A DNA stretch of 64,000 bases from Sinorhizobium sp. RAC02 (GCF_001713395.1 NZ_CP016452.1:186001-250000); one strand, 5' to 3'; counted from the stretch's first letter, positions 17,896 to 26,837 are shown. Notes: generated from the letters alone by a model not told the origin. Numbers and translations are program-made.

Positions 17896-18912
17896 TTACG
17901 GCGTAGCGTTGGCGGCCGGGATGGGTACGCCGACTCGGATTGCCTTTGAGTAGGCGGGCGACAACCCATCTGCCTGCGCCCGCTCGCCGATTTTAGAGAT
18001 TTCTCGTAGCTGGGAGAGCGGAATCGACGTGTCAACGGCTCCACGGTCATAGGCGTAGTCAGGAAGATAACCGTTGACGATTAGCCGCCAGTCAAATGGC
18101 ACGTTGTCTCCGGCGACACGCATCAGCTTGGCGACGGTCGTCGTGCAGTTCGTCGTGATCGAGTTGTAGAATTGCGGAGCCTGTGCGAGAGCGTTGGCCT
18201 CGGCGACGTATTCGAGCAGAAGTTTTCGTGCCTGTTCGGGACTGGCTCTCAGCCGATAGATTTGGACGTCCTCGCCGCGCACGTTGGAGCGCACGCCGAC
18301 AACGTCGCGTTCGTCCGCGGCAACAATCACCAAGGGGTCGTTCTTGAAGAGATCGGCAAGAGGAGAAAACCCGCCACTTGCCTTGTGACGTACCTCGATC
18401 GACCAGGCCAGCTGCTCACCGCCTTCGAAACCGAAGCTGAAGATGACGTGCGCGATCTTCGGACCCGCCCAGTAGGACATGAACAGGTCAACGGTCTTCA
18501 CCTTGCTCACATCGAAGGTTCGTGTCGTCCAGCGCTCCGTGAAGTCGGAATTGCTCCGCCACTCGAAGTCCCGAACATCAGTCAAGGTCAGTGAATTTCC
18601 GGCGATAATACCCGTAACCTGCCGGGCGACATCTGGTGCCCATGCAGCGTTCGCTTCCGGCTTGATCGAGTTCCACCAGAAGAGCATCAGGGCGAAGACG
18701 ACAGCGAACGAAAGGATGGCTTTCAAGCGCAGCCGGCTGGCAAGCGCCGCAACTGTGAAGAGACCAAACATGAGAAAGACGCCGGCGGCGATTGCCCGTC
18801 CTGCCTCAGGCAGAGGTAGACGATACCAGAGGGCCAGGGAACACCAGGCGGTCAAAGCCGCCACCATAAGGGCGACCGCGAAGATGAGTATCTTCACCAT
18901 CAGTCGAGGCAT
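17896..18912 (-). CDS. DUF4105 membrane protein
   Basis: 338 aa from ATG 18912, with AAGGAA at proper spacing; the upstream extension lacks a ribosome site. Three hydrophobic helices occupy about 1-90 ('ILIFAVALMVAALTAW', 'AAGVFLMFGLFTVAAL', 'FAVVFALMLFW'). The DUF4105 domain follows (about 110-310), with the hallmark 'YNSITTNCTTTVAKL' and 'HVIFSFGFE'. DUF4105 is a NlpC/P60-like fold region of unknown activity, predicted periplasmic; the conserved Asn-Cys motif suggests a thiol-dependent hydrolase, which is inference. It ends in 'VPIPAANATP'. Confidence 0.85.
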   Translation of the reverse strand: MPRLMVKILIFAVALMVAALTAWCSLALWYRLPLPEAGRAIAAGVFLMFGLFTVAALASRLRLKAILSFAVVFALMLFWWNSIKPEANAAWAPDVARQVTGIIAGNSLTLTDVRDFEWRSNSDFTERWTTRTFDVSKVKTVDLFMSYWAGPKIAHVIFSFGFEGGEQLAWSIEVRHKASGGFSPLADLFKNDPLVIVAADERDVVGVRSNVRGEDVQIYRLRASPEQARKLLLEYVAEANALAQAPQFYNSITTNCTTTVAKLMRVAGDNVPFDWRLIVNGYLPDYAYDRGAVDTSIPLSQLREISKIGERAQADGLSPAYSKAIRVGVPIPAANATP

Positions 18913-18965
18913 GTTATTCCTTCTTGGTAGCCGCAACGTGCGGTGATTGCGTCGAGATAGCGCGT

Positions 18966-19232
18966 TCAACGGTTGACAGGGAATGGCACAATCTTGGCGA
19001 GGTCCAGCATGATGTGGATTTCCCTGCCGAGGTCATCCAACAGTTCAAGCGCCTCGACGTAACGTTCGTCTCGCAACGGGTCCGTAGACGACTCCCACTT
19101 CCGCACGAGATGATCGGCGATGCAAAAATCTTTGCACAGGTCGCGGAAGCTTTCGTTGCGGTCGGCAAGCGCGTCAATCTCCAGCGCCTGAGCGGGAAGC
19201 CTGCGCTTGGCGTACTCCGTGTCGTCTCCCAT
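18966..19232 (-). CDS. Hypothetical 88-aa cytoplasmic protein
   Basis: The start ATG 19232 follows a near-perfect AGGAGG. The product is charged and helical ('MGDDTEYAKRRLPAQALEID', 'DLCKDFCIADHLVRKWE', 'ALELLDDLGREIHIML'), with no leader. Similar short proteins occur in rhizobia without a known function. It ends 53 bases before the DUF4105 start, so the two may be co-transcribed. Confidence 0.7.
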   Translation of the reverse strand: MGDDTEYAKRRLPAQALEIDALADRNESFRDLCKDFCIADHLVRKWESSTDPLRDERYVEALELLDDLGREIHIMLDLAKIVPFPVNR

Positions 19233-19397
19233 TCGATCCCCCTCCTGAGGGGTGCCCTCGCATCGAAGATGACACAGAACCCGACCAACACCTCGTAGGT
19301 TGCAGTAACATACGGCGAGTTTCTTGTGGTCGGCAGCGCACGTGTGGTCCATTCGGCTATCGGTCCATTGGCGGGCCAGCCATGCGAGGACGTTGCC

Positions 19398-19736
19398 ATG
19401 AAATCCATTCTGATCTCTATCACAGCGCTATTGATGTCGACCGGACTTGCGAGCGCGGCCGAGCCGATTGTCGGAAACTGGAAGACGACGCTTGGTGACA
19501 CCGCAGCGATCGAGCCGTGCGGCAGCGGCTTTTGTATAACGCTCAAGAGCGGCAAGCATGCAGGCGAGAAGATTGGCGCGTTCGAAGGAGGCGGAGGCAG
19601 CTATTCTGGCAAGATTACGGATCCCGATGCGAAGAAGACCTACAACGGAACCATCAGTGTCTCCGGCGACACGGTCACCCTCAAGGGCTGCGTGATGAAG
19701 GTGGTCTGCGAGTCGCAGAAATGGTCACGCCAATAG
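19398..19736 (+). CDS. DUF2147-type secreted protein
   Basis: 112 aa from ATG 19398. The signal peptide (residues 1-20) ends 'STGLASAAE'. The mature protein begins 'PIVGNWKT' and contains 'TLKSGKHAGEKIGAFEG', 'DPDAKKTYNGTISVSGDTVT' and 'LKGCVMKVVCESQKW', the pattern of the DUF2147 family of small periplasmic beta proteins. Family function is unknown; some members lie next to envelope or lipid metabolism genes. It is divergent from the preceding minus-strand pair. Confidence 0.85.
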   Translation: MKSILISITALLMSTGLASAAEPIVGNWKTTLGDTAAIEPCGSGFCITLKSGKHAGEKIGAFEGGGGSYSGKITDPDAKKTYNGTISVSGDTVTLKGCVMKVVCESQKWSRQ

Positions 19737-19851
19737 TCCGCAGGCATACATGATACGGTAACATACGGGCGTTTCCGCCTAGATCGGATAGGGTGCTGGC
19801 GGGAATAACTCTGGTAATTTCTGGAGCCCGTGAGACCGGGGGACTGCTGGC

Positions 19852-20628
19852 ATGATTGAAATGAAAAGCGCCTATTGCGGATTGGCACTGGCTCTCGCTG
19901 TGGCACCTGCGGGCGCAGCCGACATATCGGCGCCGGGATCGGCCGTCGTCAACACCGGATCGAAATACCAGGTCACGCTCGATGGCTGGCTGGCGGGGTT
20001 GAATGGCGACATCGGTGTGCGTGGCCTTCCCACCGCGGCGGTCGACGTCTCGCCTCTGGACGTGCTTGAGAGCCTGGACGGTGTGTTCGCGGGATCGTTT
20101 CAAGCGGTCGGTGACAGCTGGCTTCTCTACACGGATGTCATGTGGGCCAAGATTTCAACCGAAGCCGATGTCGGCCCATTCGGTGGAACCGCTCGCTTCG
20201 AGCAGAAGCAGATCGTCGCGACAGCCCTTGTCGGCTACGAGCTGCCTATTAACGTCGAGAATATGCAACTCTACGCGACCGGCGGCCTTCGCTACCAGCA
20301 CAATGAGGTGGAACTCGACATCGACCCCGCGTTCTTCCCGTCGGTCAACCGCAGCGGTTCGCAAAGCTGGGTCGATCCGATCGTCGGTCTTACCATGCAC
20401 TATGACGTCAACGACAAATGGTTCGTGGACGTCATGGCAGATATCGGCGGCTTCGGCGTCGCCTCCGACATCACGCTGCAGGGAACCGCGACGGTCGGCT
20501 ACAATTGGACGGACACGATCGCTTCGTCTTTCGGCTACAAGGCCCTCTACACCGACTATGAGGAAGGTGGCTTCCGCTACGACGCCACCCAACATGGCAT
20601 CTTCACGCGACTGGCGGTGAGGTTCTAG
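19852..20628 (+). CDS. Outer-membrane beta-barrel protein
   Basis: 258 aa (ATG 19852; ATG 19861 is an alternative). A signal peptide ends near 'APAGAADIS'. The mature chain consists of amphipathic strands ('YQVTLDGWLAGLNGDIGV', 'MQLYATGGLRYQHNEVELD', 'WVDPIVGLTMHYDVND') and ends in 'GIFTRLAVRF', a terminal-Phe outer-membrane sorting signal. It resembles small OmpA/OprF-like barrels of rhizobia. No substrate or binding role is visible. It lies 36 bases before the DUF2092 gene on the same strand. Confidence 0.82.
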   Translation: MIEMKSAYCGLALALAVAPAGAADISAPGSAVVNTGSKYQVTLDGWLAGLNGDIGVRGLPTAAVDVSPLDVLESLDGVFAGSFQAVGDSWLLYTDVMWAKISTEADVGPFGGTARFEQKQIVATALVGYELPINVENMQLYATGGLRYQHNEVELDIDPAFFPSVNRSGSQSWVDPIVGLTMHYDVNDKWFVDVMADIGGFGVASDITLQGTATVGYNWTDTIASSFGYKALYTDYEEGGFRYDATQHGIFTRLAVRF

Positions 20629-20664
20629 CCGGAACGAAGGTATATGATCTGAGGGGGGTACGAC

Positions 20665-21465
20665 GTGAGTAGATTTACGCTGAACAGGTTTGGAGCGACT
20701 TGGCGCTCCCACGCACTTATTCTAGCCGCCGTCACCTGTGTGGCGGCATGGTCCGCATCAGCCCAGGACGCAGTTGAGCCCGAGGCTGCCAAGATTCTTA
20801 TCGCCATGAGCGAGAACCTCAAGTCTATTCCGGCGCTTAGCGTCGACTACGACGCAGATCAGGAAATCGTCGATCTCGGAGGGCAGAAGATCCAGTACAG
20901 CGCGTCGGGCACTATCGCGCTCGATCGCGCCAAAGGTTTTCGGTTGACGCGCAAGGGGCCGTTCGCCGATGCAGAGGTAATCTTCGACGGCAGCACGATA
21001 TCGCTCCACAGCAAACGCACAAACGTCTACGCGCAGTTGCAGAGTCCGGGGCAAAGCGTTGAAGTGGCGGCAGACGAACTTCGCGTCGCTACCGGACTCG
21101 ATGCCCCAGGAGCCGACTTGCTCGCAAGCGATTCCTATGCCGTCCTTACCGACGGAGTGACCAAGGGAACGCTTGTCGGATCGGCATTCGTGGGTGGGGT
21201 CGAATGCGATCACCTCGCCTTCAGAACAGATATTGTCGACTGGCAAATCTGGATCAGCAAGGGCAACAATCCGTTGCCGCTCAAATACGTCATCACGACC
21301 AAGTGGGTGACCGGAGCGCCGGAGTACTCGCTACGGCTGAGCAACTGGAAATCCGATGCCATCGACGCTGGCCAGTTTACATTCATACCGCCAGCAAACG
21401 CCAGGAAACTCGAACGCGTATATACCGACCTTACCGGTGAGATGTCGTTGGAGGCAGGAGAATGA
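20665..21465 (+). CDS. DUF2092 periplasmic protein
   Basis: 266 aa with GTG start 20665 behind GAGGGGGG. The signal peptide ends 'AAWSASAQD'. The body matches DUF2092: 'ALSVDYDADQEIVDLGGQKI', 'GTIALDRAKGFRLTRKGP', 'EVIFDGSTISLHSKRTNVYA', 'GVECDHLAFR'. The fold is LolA/LppX-like by family reputation, so a role in lipid or lipoprotein handling is possible but unproven. Its stop overlaps the ATG of the next gene, so the pair is translationally coupled. Confidence 0.87.
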   Translation: MSRFTLNRFGATWRSHALILAAVTCVAAWSASAQDAVEPEAAKILIAMSENLKSIPALSVDYDADQEIVDLGGQKIQYSASGTIALDRAKGFRLTRKGPFADAEVIFDGSTISLHSKRTNVYAQLQSPGQSVEVAADELRVATGLDAPGADLLASDSYAVLTDGVTKGTLVGSAFVGGVECDHLAFRTDIVDWQIWISKGNNPLPLKYVITTKWVTGAPEYSLRLSNWKSDAIDAGQFTFIPPANARKLERVYTDLTGEMSLEAGE

Positions 21466-21788
21466 CGATGCGCAAGTTGCACCGAAAGACCCTTTGCGCC
21501 GTGATCGCCGGCATTATCGTTCTCGCGGCCGATAGCCTTGTCCCAATGCCGTACGGCGCGTTCGTGTCCGAGGCACATGCGGTGTTAGGGCGGCCTTTGA
21601 CTCCCGGCAGTGTCGCCGGCACCGCTCGTCGCACCACGCGACGAGTGATCCGTCGCTCTTCGGTGTATGTTGCCACGCTGCCCGCTGGCTGTGTGCGGAC
21701 CAGTGTAAACGGCGCCGTGGTGTGGCGTTGCGGCGGGGCTTACTATCAGGCCCATAGTGGGCGTTACGTTGTGGTTTACATCGACTGA
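21462..21788 (+). CDS. Small exported protein coupled to DUF2092
   Basis: 108 aa starting inside the DUF2092 stop (ATGA). A signal-like hydrophobic stretch (about 12-28) is followed by an Arg/Thr-rich middle ('ARRTTRRVIRRSSVYV') and a conserved-looking C-terminus 'ATLPAGCVRTSVNGAVVWR' with 'CGGAYYQAHSGRYVVVYID'. That C-terminal pattern (Cys...Cys-Gly-Gly-x-Tyr-Tyr) recurs in small exported proteins encoded beside DUF2092 genes. Function is unknown. Confidence 0.8.
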   Translation: MTMRKLHRKTLCAVIAGIIVLAADSLVPMPYGAFVSEAHAVLGRPLTPGSVAGTARRTTRRVIRRSSVYVATLPAGCVRTSVNGAVVWRCGGAYYQAHSGRYVVVYID

Positions 21789-21926
21789 CGTCAAAGCCCA
21801 TTGCAACGCAGATAAATTTGGGCCTTCGCACCCCTCTCCTACTTCTATGCATCGCCTTGGATGTTCCCGCTACTCCAGTTGTGCAGTCATCTGCGCTGGA
21901 AGATTTACCCCCATAAAAGGAGCCAC

Positions 21927-23450
21927 ATGATGTCTTTATCGATGAAAGCGTTGCTTGGAGCGGCTTCAGCGGTCGTTTTTCTCGCCGGGATCGCGCACGG
22001 GCAGACAACGTCGAAGCTGAGGATGACAACGCCGATACCGGGTTCGATCATCACGCCCGAGAGTTTGGACACCAGGCTTGGCAAACTAAACTTCTTCGAT
22101 GGCTTCCCGGATGACGCCACGTCGGAAAAGATCTACGACAATCTAGATTTCATGCGTGGCGTCGATGTTTTTCTCAATGCGATGCCCGGTGCATCGGTAG
22201 AAGCTATGCGCGTGGGATTGGCGAGTCAGGGCGCAGATAACAATCAAACCATCCTTATCTTCGAAAGCCTCATGGACTCACATTCGCTGTTCCTCACCGG
22301 GAACACCGAAAGCATTTATAATCTCATGTGGTTGGACACCAAGGCGGGTCCATTGGTCATCGAGACACCGCCCAATATCCTCGGCATGATCGACAACCAC
22401 TGGTTCCAATATGTCGGTGATGTCGGCAATGCCGGCCCGGACAGGGGCAAGGGTGGAAAATACCTGCTTTTACCGCCGGGCTACGAGGGTGAGATACCCG
22501 AGGGCTACTTCGTGCTTCGAACCTCGACTTACGGAAACCTCTTCTTCTGGCGCGGTTTCCTCGAAAAGGGCAGCACCGCAACAGCGGTTGAAAACACCAG
22601 GAAGTTCGCCAAGGTCTATCTTCTTTCGGAAGCCAACAATCCACCGCAGATGAAGATGGTCAACGTCTCAGGCAAGGAATTCAACACCATCCATGCCAAT
22701 GATTTTCATTTCTACGAGGAAGTGAACGACATAGTCCAATACGAGCCGAACGAGGCCTATCACCCGGAGGTGCTGGGGCAACTCGCCGCCATCGGCATCG
22801 AAAAGGGCAAACCCTTCGCACCCGACGAGCGGATGAAGAAAATCCTCACTGAAGCCGTAGCCGTCGGCAACGCGACAGCACGCACTATCACCTTCAAGAC
22901 CCGCATGAAGGACGCCTACTATTATCCGGACAGCGCATGGTTCACCGGCTTCGTCGGTGGCAGCTACGAGTTTCTTCGGCAGCCCGGCGTTCGCCATCTG
23001 GATGCCCGCGTCCTGTTCCACTACTATGCGACGGGCATCACGCCGGCCATGGCAATAAAGCGCGTCGGCATCGGTTCGCAATACGCGGGTGCCACGACCG
23101 ACAAGGACGGCAAGCCGTTCGATGGCGGCAAAACCTACAAGATACACCTGCCGCCAAACATTCCGGCAAAGGAATTCTGGTCGTTCGTTGTCTATGACAA
23201 TCAGACGCGTTCGATGCTGCAGACGGACCAGCAATTTCCCAGCATCGGCAGCGACAAGAAGGACATTGTGATCAACGCCGACTCCTCGGTCGATGTCTGG
23301 TTTGGACCGACAGCGCCGGCGGGTCATGAAGCCAACTGGGTCCAGACAGTTCCCGGCAAGGGCTGGAACGTTCTTCTTCGCCTCTATGGCCCGCTGGAGT
23401 CATGGTTCGACAAGACGTGGAAGCCGGGCGAGATCGAACTGGTCCAGTGA
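21927..23450 (+). CDS. DUF1254/DUF1214 exported protein, paralogue 2
   Basis: 507 aa from ATG 21927, with AAAAGGAG upstream. The signal peptide (1-25) ends 'AGIAHGQ'. DUF1254 spans about 50-190 ('FLNAMPGASVEAMRVGL', 'NTESIYNLMWLDT') and DUF1214 about 370-490 ('AKEFWSFVVYDNQTRSML', 'DVWFGPTAP', 'NWVQTVPGKGWNVLLRLYG'). It is only distantly similar to the DUF1254 protein at 10625, so the pair is not a recent duplication. Substrate and activity are unknown for the family. Confidence 0.9.
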   Translation: MMSLSMKALLGAASAVVFLAGIAHGQTTSKLRMTTPIPGSIITPESLDTRLGKLNFFDGFPDDATSEKIYDNLDFMRGVDVFLNAMPGASVEAMRVGLASQGADNNQTILIFESLMDSHSLFLTGNTESIYNLMWLDTKAGPLVIETPPNILGMIDNHWFQYVGDVGNAGPDRGKGGKYLLLPPGYEGEIPEGYFVLRTSTYGNLFFWRGFLEKGSTATAVENTRKFAKVYLLSEANNPPQMKMVNVSGKEFNTIHANDFHFYEEVNDIVQYEPNEAYHPEVLGQLAAIGIEKGKPFAPDERMKKILTEAVAVGNATARTITFKTRMKDAYYYPDSAWFTGFVGGSYEFLRQPGVRHLDARVLFHYYATGITPAMAIKRVGIGSQYAGATTDKDGKPFDGGKTYKIHLPPNIPAKEFWSFVVYDNQTRSMLQTDQQFPSIGSDKKDIVINADSSVDVWFGPTAPAGHEANWVQTVPGKGWNVLLRLYGPLESWFDKTWKPGEIELVQ

Positions 23451-23461
23451 CGTAAAGTAAA

Positions 23462-23533
23462 CGCGATGAACTGATCATCGCGGCACAAACGTTCGCGTCT
23501 GCAGCGCCGACCCGACTGATATGTCGGGTCGGC
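23462..23533. terminator. Two hairpins after the DUF1254 gene
   Basis: An 8-bp stem (CGCGATGA/TCATCGCG, 23462-23482) and a perfect 11-bp stem (GCCGACCCGAC/GTCGGGTCGGC, 23506-23533, loop TGATAT) follow the stop. No T-run is present, so Rho-independent termination is only a possibility. Confidence 0.4.
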
Positions 23534-23581
23534 ATCCGCTTGGGGTAACCTACTGTTGGACTTGGGGGAGCGCCGAGAGGT

Positions 23582-23983
23582 TTGCCGCCTCGCAGTTACA
23601 GGTTCCACATTCGCCTTCTGCGCATCATCGAGCAAAGCAAGGAGAGCTATTACATCTCGCTTCGGCGCACGCAGGGAACGATCCGCAACGCCGAGCCCGA
23701 CTGGAATCCCTGGATCGAGTACTTTCTGAGAGCGCTGCATCGGCAGAAGACGCGCCTTGAGAAGAAAATGGAGCGCGAGCGGATTATCCTCGCCGACATG
23801 CCGGAATTATCCGGGACATTGCTCGAGTTGGCACGCGAGCACGGGCGGATTACGGTCGCGGAGGCTGCACGGATCACCGATGCAAGCCGTCACACCATTA
23901 AGGATCATCTCAGGGCGCTCGTGAATCAAGGGCACCTCGTCCTGCACGGTGCCGGCCGCGGCGCCTGGTACGGTCTTTCCTAA
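23582..23983 (+). pseudogene. Fic-family protein, C-terminal fragment
   Basis: From 'IIEQSKESYYISLRRTQGT' onward this matches the C-terminal part of Fic-domain proteins, including 'WIEYFLRALHRQKTRLEKK' and a winged-helix region ('ILADMPELSGTLLELAREHG', 'ASRHTIKDHLRALVNQGHLV'). The Fic catalytic domain (HPFxxGNGR motif) that should precede it is absent, and the preceding bases are unrelated. The fragment ends naturally. It is probably an inactive remnant rather than a functional regulator, though a winged helix alone could bind DNA. Confidence 0.72.
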
Positions 23984-24074
23984 TGAAGGGGTGTCAGGCC
24001 CATCTGAATGGATTTGCTCTCGAACGGATACGATCTCGCGACCTGCAACTACTTAAGGAGGGCATCCCACTGAC

Positions 24075-24104
24075 TATCCATGATAATGTCCTTTATCATG
24101 GATA
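24075..24104. promoter_or_regulatory. Perfect 12-bp inverted repeat (operator or terminator)
   Basis: TATCCATGATAA (24075-24086) and TTATCATGGATA (24093-24104) flank a 6-base centre. It sits between the Fic and SDR fragments, 36 bases past the SDR stop. The size and AT-rich arms resemble a TetR/MarR-type operator; a terminator is less likely without a T-run. Confidence 0.5.
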
Positions 24105-24139
24105 TAAAGTTGCCCGTCAGAGGTGGCGGACGCGAGGTG

Positions 24140-24572
24140 TCACTTTCCTTTGGCGAAGCCGAATGCTTTTCGCAGACTTCCGTCGACGGCCCTAGCGCGC
24201 ATAAACCGACGCAGACGAGCCAGAAGGGTTGCTTCGCCCCCGACCGGCTGACGCAACTTGTAGTGACCAGCGATAACGTCGGCGATCTTTTGAGCCACAA
24301 AATGAGCCGAAGGGGCCGATTTTATCTGGTTTTGTACTGCGTTGATTGCTGCCTGGAACTGCGAGGCGTAGACCCCAATCGGGGCGGCCGTCTGTGCTGC
24401 GTTCTCGTCGAGACTCGTATTGGTGAACGTTGGCTCCAGCAACACCACACTCACACCGAACTCCCGAATTTCATGGTCGAGTCTCTCGGACATCCCCTCC
24501 AGGGCGTGCTTGCTCGCCGCGTAGATCCCCATGAAAGGCGCCGGCAGGAAACCCAAAACCCCGGTCTTGGTA
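24140..24572 (-). pseudogene. Short-chain dehydrogenase/reductase, C-terminal fragment
   Basis: The frame runs from the edge of the repeat at 24571 to a natural stop. It contains the catalytic Tyr-x-x-x-Lys ('GIYAASKHALEGMSERLDHE') and the C-terminal half of an SDR ('VSVVLLEPTFTNTSLDENA'). The N-terminal nucleotide-binding half (TGxxxGIG, NAG) is missing, cut off exactly where the 24571 repeat begins. It cannot bind NAD(P) and is a remnant, truncated by insertion or deletion at the repeat. Confidence 0.78.
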
Positions 24573-24664
24573 GATTAACATGCTGATTAATTTGCGGTTT
24601 GTCCGATGTCACTGGGGTCAACCGTCGGCGCCGATGGTGGGGTCAAGCACCACGCCGAAACACA
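24571..24664. repeat. 94-bp repeat, copy 2 (first copy at 8223)
   Basis: Near-identical to 8223-8315 in the same orientation. It abuts the truncated SDR gene on its left. On the minus strand a short open stretch ('RPVVRLEYDRWPVWSYAG') enters the repeat from the right and stops within it, but I cannot name it. Confidence 0.75.
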
Positions 24665-24947
24665 GCCACGAGCTCGTAGAGCTGATTTTGCACCAGGCCC
24701 GCGTAGCTCCATACCGGCCAGCGGTCGTACTCCAGCCGCACAACAGGCCTGATACATGACCGCACCCGATCACACGTTCAAAACCGCTCGAAGAACTGCT
24801 TGCATGAACGGGGGCATCCATACATGACCCATAGTCAGTGGCAGGTGGAGGGCACCAAAAATCGGCGCGCAGGATTTACCTGAGGAGGAACCTCGTACCG
24901 CGAAACCCTTGGCTATCGATGAGACGCGATAGCGGCGGGTCGTGACC

Positions 24948-26837
24948 TCACAGCCTGGGCAAGCCCTCGGGTCGCAGGTGCTTCTTGAGCGCTGCGATGC
25001 GGAAGATGGCGTTGCTGGCGCCGTAGCCGGCATAGGTACGGCGTTCGACGATCTCGAAGAAGAAACCTTCGCCGAAGGTCGGGCTGTAGAGCTGGAAGAA
25101 GTCGCCGTGCTCGTCGCGGTCATAGAGGATGTTTTCGGCCTTCAGCCGCTCGGTCAATTCCGGCGCGAGGCCGAAGCGGGCTTCGACGTCACCGTAGTAG
25201 TTGGGCGAGATGGCGAGCGGGCGGAAGCCGTTTTTGCGTAGCGCTGCTGCGGTCGCGAAAATGTCGTCGGTGTGGAAGGCGATGTGCTGCACGCCGGCGC
25301 CAAACGTACCGGCGATGAAGTGGCCGGCGAGCGTGCGCCGGCTTTCCGCGCCGTTGAGCGTAATGCGCAAGGTGCCGGTCGCATTCTGTACCGCGCGGCT
25401 GCGAACCACGCCGCCCGGATCGATGATATCGACCGTCGGTGTCTTCTCGGCCTCGAGGATCGAGGTATAGAACAGCACCCAGGTCAGCATTTCGTCATGG
25501 CCGACGGTCTGGGCGATATGATCGACGACACGCAGTCCCGTCGGCGACGCCGTGTAGGCATCTTTGGTCGGCGCGAATTCGATCTCCCAGATGCGCGAGA
25601 GGTCGCTCGTCCTGTCGAGGAAATAGAGCAGGCCGCCGCCAACGCCGCGCACCGCCGGCACGCCGAGTTCGCCGGGGTCGAGCGGCTGCGTAAACGGCTC
25701 GGCACCGAGCGCCACGGCGCGGGCATGTGCCGCTGCTGCATCCTCGACGGTAAGGCCGATCGCATAGGCCGACGTGCCGTGCAGGGTATAGGCGTCGCTG
25801 GCGAGACCGCGCGCCTCCTTGTTGATGACGAGGTTGATATAACCCTGCCGGTAGAGCGTGACGTTCTTGCTTCGGTGCGTTGCCGTTTTCTCAAAGCCGA
25901 GCACTGCGACCAGGGCCTCGAGCGGCATCGCTTCGGTCTCCTCGACGGCGAATTCGATGAAGGCGATGCCCTCGACGATGCCGCGGGCGGGAAGCGCCTG
26001 CATGGGGAGGGCAGCCTCGGGCTGCGCGCGGCGCACCTGATCGCCGAGATAGAGAAGCGAGCGATGACCATCGGCCGCGACTGTCGTCGCCGAGCCGCCG
26101 CGGAACTGGTCGTTGAAGATTTCCAGCGAAAGGTAGCCCTTGTAGCCGGTGGCGGCGACGGCGCGCGCGAAATCGAGCACGGGCAGGTCGCCTTCGCCGG
26201 GCATGTTGCGGTAGTGCCGGCTCCATTGCATGAGGTCCATGTCGATCAGCGGCGCATCGGCGAGCTGCACGGCGAAGATCTTTTCCTTCGGGATCGCGCG
26301 GATCGAATTGACCTCGATCCGCCGCGCCAGCGTATGGAAACTGTCGAGCACCAGGCCGATGGCGGGATGGTTCGCCCGCCGCACGATCTCCCAAGCGTCG
26401 CGATGATCATGGATATGGCGGCCCCAGGCCAGCGCCTCGTAGCCGACACGCAGGCCCCGCGCGGCAGCACGCTCGCCGAGTTCGTGGAAATCGGCGACGG
26501 CGCGGTCAAGGCCGCCGAGCGAGGCGGGAGAGACGTTGGAACAGACAAGCACGAGGTTGACGCCCACCTCCTGCATCAGGTCGAATTTCCGCTCGGCGCG
26601 GTCGAAGGTGCGCGACCGCAGGGGCTCCGGCATGCCTTCGAAGTCGCGAAACGGCTGGAAGAGCGTGATCTCCAGTCCGCGGTCGCGCGCCATTGCGCCG
26701 ATCTGCCGGGGGCTCTCGTCGGAAATCAGTAGGTCGTTCTCGAAAATTTCGACGCCCTGGAAACCGGCCTTGGCGATGGCGTCGAGCTTTTCCTGCAGGC
26801 TGCCGCTGAGCGTCACCGTCGCAATCGAGGTTTTCAT
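24948..26837 (-). CDS. quiC: 3-Dehydroshikimate dehydratase, two-domain (QuiC1-type)
   Basis: 629 aa. The N-terminal sugar-isomerase/AP-endonuclease TIM barrel (1-270) carries the four metal ligands Glu134, Asp165, Gln191 and Glu239 at the positions known for QuiC1. The C-terminal half (about 290-620) is hydroxyphenylpyruvate-dioxygenase-like, with the 2-His-1-Glu set near His440, His518 and Glu595. It converts 3-dehydroshikimate to protocatechuate, the committing step of quinate/shikimate catabolism, in the cytoplasm. It lies downstream of a TetR gene on the same strand, opposite an importer and a dehydroquinase gene that supply its substrate. Confidence 0.93.
   Translation of the reverse strand: MKTSIATVTLSGSLQEKLDAIAKAGFQGVEIFENDLLISDESPRQIGAMARDRGLEITLFQPFRDFEGMPEPLRSRTFDRAERKFDLMQEVGVNLVLVCSNVSPASLGGLDRAVADFHELGERAAARGLRVGYEALAWGRHIHDHRDAWEIVRRANHPAIGLVLDSFHTLARRIEVNSIRAIPKEKIFAVQLADAPLIDMDLMQWSRHYRNMPGEGDLPVLDFARAVAATGYKGYLSLEIFNDQFRGGSATTVAADGHRSLLYLGDQVRRAQPEAALPMQALPARGIVEGIAFIEFAVEETEAMPLEALVAVLGFEKTATHRSKNVTLYRQGYINLVINKEARGLASDAYTLHGTSAYAIGLTVEDAAAAHARAVALGAEPFTQPLDPGELGVPAVRGVGGGLLYFLDRTSDLSRIWEIEFAPTKDAYTASPTGLRVVDHIAQTVGHDEMLTWVLFYTSILEAEKTPTVDIIDPGGVVRSRAVQNATGTLRITLNGAESRRTLAGHFIAGTFGAGVQHIAFHTDDIFATAAALRKNGFRPLAISPNYYGDVEARFGLAPELTERLKAENILYDRDEHGDFFQLYSPTFGEGFFFEIVERRTYAGYGASNAIFRIAALKKHLRPEGLPRL

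Noticed and set aside
25272..26732. A 486-codon open frame on the plus strand
   Set aside because: It is antisense to the dehydroshikimate dehydratase, which has all metal ligands in place.
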